Source: CAHJWO01 sp964245885 (GTDB lineage: Bacteria; Verrucomicrobiota; Verrucomicrobiia; Chthoniobacterales; SZAS-18). From it: 31,562 nucleotides of DNA. The stretch is from the NCBI GenBank assembly GCA_964245885.1, contig CAXTOX010000037.1, positions 1 to 31,562 on the forward strand, given 5' to 3'. The notes below the pieces were generated by a model. The model ran no database searches. It saw only the letters and a list, made by a program, of their open reading frames with translations, and had not been told where the DNA came from. Below, in pieces: positions 29,386-31,562 of the stretch; position 1 is the first letter of the stretch, and every line of letters starts with the position of its first letter. The translations under genes and the position numbers were made by a program.

Positions 29386-30432
29386 TTAGTCGTTGAACGT
29401 CAGCGCGGCACCCACGCCGTCGATGCCGTCGCCACCAGCGGTCGGCAGTTCGACCAATCCGCTGTCGAACTTCATGCCAAGGCCGAGGCCAAGCTGCTGG
29501 AGCTTATCCTTGATCTCGTTGAGCGACTTCTTGCCGAAGTTGCGGTACTTGAGCATTTCGCCCTCCGTCTTCTGCGCCAGTTGGCCGACGGTGGTGATGT
29601 TCGCGTTGTTGAGGCAGTTGGCCGCGCGCACGCTTAGCTCGATCTCGTTGACGCTCATGTTGAGCAGCTTCTTGAGCTTGGCGTTTTCCTGGCTGACGCC
29701 CTCCGGCGTCATGTCGAACTCGACCACGTTTTCGTCGTAGTTGACGAACACGTCGAGGTGGTGCCGCATGATCGCGCTGGCCTGGAGGAGCGCCTGGCTC
29801 GGGTCGAGGCGGCCGTCGGTGTGTACGTCCAGCACGAGCTTGTCGTAGTCCGTGCGCTGGCCGACGCGGGTCGCTTCGACGGAGTATTTGACCTTCGTCA
29901 CGGGCGAGAAGATCGAGTCAATGGGGATCAGGCCGATGGGCTGGTCGGGGCGCTTGTTTTCCTCGCCGGTGGCGAAACCGCGGCCGACGCGCACCTCGAA
30001 CTCGGCGTCGAACTTTTGCTTTTTGTCGATGGTGCAGATGAGTTGCTCGGGGTTGAGCACCTCGCACTGGCTGGTCGACTGGATGTCTCCGGCGGTGATC
30101 GCGCCTTCCTTGTTGACGCTCAGGGTCAGGTTGCGGATCTCGTGGTCATTGGCCTTGAACTTGATCTTCTTGAGGTTGAGGATGATGTCGGTCATATCCT
30201 CGACGACGCCGGGCAGCGCGGTAAATTCGTGCTGTGCGCCCGCGACGCGGACGGCCGTGATGGCCGCGCCTTCCAGCGAGGAGAGCAGCACGCGGCGGAG
30301 CGAGTTGCCGACGGTGTGTCCGTAGCCGGCCTCGAAAGGCTCGGCGGTGAAGCGGGTAAAGGTGGGGGTGACGGTGCTCTCGTCTTTCGAGAGAGTTTTG
30401 GGCATTTCAAAACGCCCGAGGCGGATCGGCAT
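29386..30432 (-). CDS. rpoA: RNA polymerase alpha subunit
   Basis: The 348-residue protein is RNA polymerase alpha. The N-terminal assembly domain has GYGHTVGNSLRRVLLSSLEGAAI and LPGVVEDMTDIILNLKKI. The C-terminal domain, with VNEIELSVRAANCLNNANITTVGQL and YRNFGKKSLNEIKDKL, contacts promoters and activators. The ATG at 30432 has a GAAAG purine stretch upstream; an inner ATG (MPKTLSK) nine codons later is possible. The usual upstream rpsM-rpsK-rpsD genes are not seen: the next 235 bp are non-coding and then an insertion sequence begins. Confidence 0.97.
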   Translation of the reverse strand: MPIRLGRFEMPKTLSKDESTVTPTFTRFTAEPFEAGYGHTVGNSLRRVLLSSLEGAAITAVRVAGAQHEFTALPGVVEDMTDIILNLKKIKFKANDHEIRNLTLSVNKEGAITAGDIQSTSQCEVLNPEQLICTIDKKQKFDAEFEVRVGRGFATGEENKRPDQPIGLIPIDSIFSPVTKVKYSVEATRVGQRTDYDKLVLDVHTDGRLDPSQALLQASAIMRHHLDVFVNYDENVVEFDMTPEGVSQENAKLKKLLNMSVNEIELSVRAANCLNNANITTVGQLAQKTEGEMLKYRNFGKKSLNEIKDKLQQLGLGLGMKFDSGLVELPTAGGDGIDGVGAALTFND

Positions 30433-30667
30433 AGCGGATCTTTCTAGTTCTGCGGCACCGGGTTACCCCTGGCGAGTCGATGGCCTGCACGGCGGCAGAT
30501 CATCCAGGGACCAACGGCGCGATTCTTTGGGATGGCTCGCGTTTGGGAACTTGGAACAAACACCACTGAGGTGAAGATCGCAAGGACGAGTTTGCCGGCT
30601 CTGTCTTGCCGATGATCTCTGACCAACTCTCTTCCGGAGCGCCAAAGGCGCGGCCTCATCAAAGCCT
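30433..30667. other. Non-coding region between rpoA and the insertion sequence
   Basis: No gene is evident in these 235 bp, and I find no rpsD remnant. It should hold the leader of rpoA. A GCGCC-AAA-GGCGC hairpin lies at 30639-30651 without a T-tract on either strand. Confidence 0.4.
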
Positions 30668-30685
30668 AGAAGCAGTCTCATAAAT
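30668..30685 (+). repeat. Left terminal inverted repeat of the IS
   Basis: AGAAGCAGTCTCATAAAT is the exact reverse complement of 31488-31505. Confidence 0.9.
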
Positions 30686-30708
30686 GGTGGGTGGTGTAAA
30701 TTGGCGGC

Positions 30709-31495
30709 ATGACCGCAGCAGAAGAACTCACCGACGAGCAGTGGTTGACCGTAGAAGCGTTGCTGCCGGAGTTGCCCCGGCGTAGCGACGGGCGCGGGCG
30801 ACCGTGGCGCAGCCAACGTGAGGTGCTCAACGGCGTTTTGTGGATTTTGCGTTCGGGGGCACGCTGGAAAGATTTGCCGGGGTGCTTCCCCCCCCTTACC
30901 AGACCTGCCACCGGCGCTACCAAACTTGGGTGGAGGGCGGGGCGTTACGTGACATTCTCGAAGTGCTCGCTGAGGACTTGCGCGAGCGCGGGCAGATCGA
31001 CTTGAGCGAGTGTTTCATCGACGGCACGTTCATCGTGGCGAAAAAAGGGGGGCGGCCGTGGGTCCCACCAAGCGGGGCAAAGGCACGAAACTCATGGCAG
31101 TGGCAGATGCTTTTGGTCTTCCTCTCGCCGTCCACGCAACGAGTGCTAGCCCGGCTGAAGTCACCCTTGTCCAAGCAACTCTGGAAGAGAGTTTCGTTGC
31201 TCAAAAGCCCGAACGCCTGATCGGCGACAAGGCCTGCGACAGCGACCCGCTGGACGCACAACTCGCCGTCCAAGACGTGCAGATGATCGCGCCGCATCGA
31301 CGCGGAAGGAAAAAGCCCAAAACCCAAGATGGCCGCGTGCTGCGTCGCTACCGTCGCCGATGGAAGGTCGAACGGCTTTTCGCCTGGCTGCAAAACTTCC
31401 GACGTATCCTCACCCGCCACGAGCGCAAAGCCGCAAACTATCTCGGCTTCGTCCAGCTTGGCTGCATCAAGATTTTACTGCGCCAGTATTTATGA
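30709..31495 (+). pseudogene. IS5-family transposase in three frames (programmed shifts or decayed)
   Basis: The first frame encodes LTDEQWLTVEALLPELPRRS and WILRSGARWKDLPGCFPP. The second continues YQTCHRRYQTWVEGG and LSECFIDGTFIVAKKGG with the first DDE Asp region. The third gives GPTKRGKGTKLMAVADAFG, LIGDKACDSDPLDAQL with the second Asp, and RYRRRWKVERLFAWLQNFRR with the catalytic Glu. Each change of frame is -1 and occurs at a homopolymer: C8 at 30888-30895 and A6G6 at 31041-31052. The second resembles the slippery A-run used by IS427-type elements for programmed frameshifting; the first is less usual and may be a disabling mutation. It is therefore listed as possibly inactive. Confidence 0.75.
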
Positions 31496-31505
31496 GACTG
31501 CTTCT
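31488..31505 (-). repeat. Right terminal inverted repeat of the IS
   Basis: It mirrors the left end exactly; the transposase stop codon (31493-31495) lies inside it. Confidence 0.9.
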
Positions 31506-31562
31506 ATTACTACTTCGTTAGCTTCTTGGTGAAGGTTGCGGCATCGTTGCGGCGACGATGAA

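Larger units (their letters stand above)
30668..31505 (+). mobile_element. IS5-superfamily (IS427-like) insertion sequence, about 835 bp
   Basis: The element is bounded by perfect 18-bp terminal inverted repeats, holds a DDE transposase spread over three frames, and has the length usual for IS427-group elements. If the ends are GAAGCAG and CTGCTTC, both sides are flanked by TA, consistent with a 2-bp target duplication; the repeats also match through this TA. It lies 236 bp upstream of rpoA. Confidence 0.85.

Noticed and set aside
31510..31562. Possible 3' end of a minus-strand gene (ending NDAATFTKKLTK)
   Set aside because: Only about 16 codons are visible before the window ends, and it matches neither rpsD nor any other family I can identify.

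Overview
This is a GC-rich bacterial chromosomal segment. Gene content and style point to the Verrucomicrobiota or a relative in the PVC group. The hints are a tandem double-length UvrA, an RNase HIII, a YicC-gmk-coaC run, secreted peptidase-MA and lipoprotein genes, few clear Shine-Dalgarno sequences, and several MITE-like inverted repeats between genes. The taxonomic call is an inference, because no rRNA or other strict marker lies in the window. No tRNA, rRNA or CRISPR array was seen.

Left part (1-5.6 kb): a lipid-head-group neighbourhood. It holds phosphatidylserine decarboxylase (makes PE), a class III PLP aminotransferase with an N-terminal hydrophobic segment, an Mpo1/DUF962-like membrane protein, a PmtA-like PE N-methyltransferase (PE to PC), a tiny membrane protein and an alpha/beta hydrolase. 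Next come eutB-eutC (5.99-8.2 kb), the two subunits of B12-dependent ethanolamine ammonia-lyase, with no eut regulator, reactivase, transporter or shell genes nearby. Together the region can be read as making, methylating and degrading the ethanolamine head group, although joint function is only inferred.

Middle (8.4-19.9 kb): selO (protein AMPylase), an SDR oxidoreductase, a 1957-residue UvrA made of two complete UvrA units in tandem, an HU/IHF-type DNA-binding protein with a strong terminator and a hairpin-rich leader, RNase HIII, and mutY. The rnhC and mutY starts overlap head to head. This is largely a DNA repair and nucleoid block.

Right part (19.9-31.5 kb): a RelE/ParE-type toxin-antitoxin pair sits directly in front of trpB. 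A 122-bp heptamer-based inverted repeat then separates trpB from the yicC-gmk-coaC operon. A second inverted repeat adjoins a decayed SDR remnant, followed by a ROK-family sugar kinase, a secreted zinc peptidase, a lipoprotein, an AIM24-family protein, a remnant of a uvrA 3' end and a third inverted repeat. The window ends with rplQ and rpoA on the minus strand (with a clear terminator) and an IS5/IS427-like insertion sequence upstream of rpoA whose transposase is spread over three reading frames.
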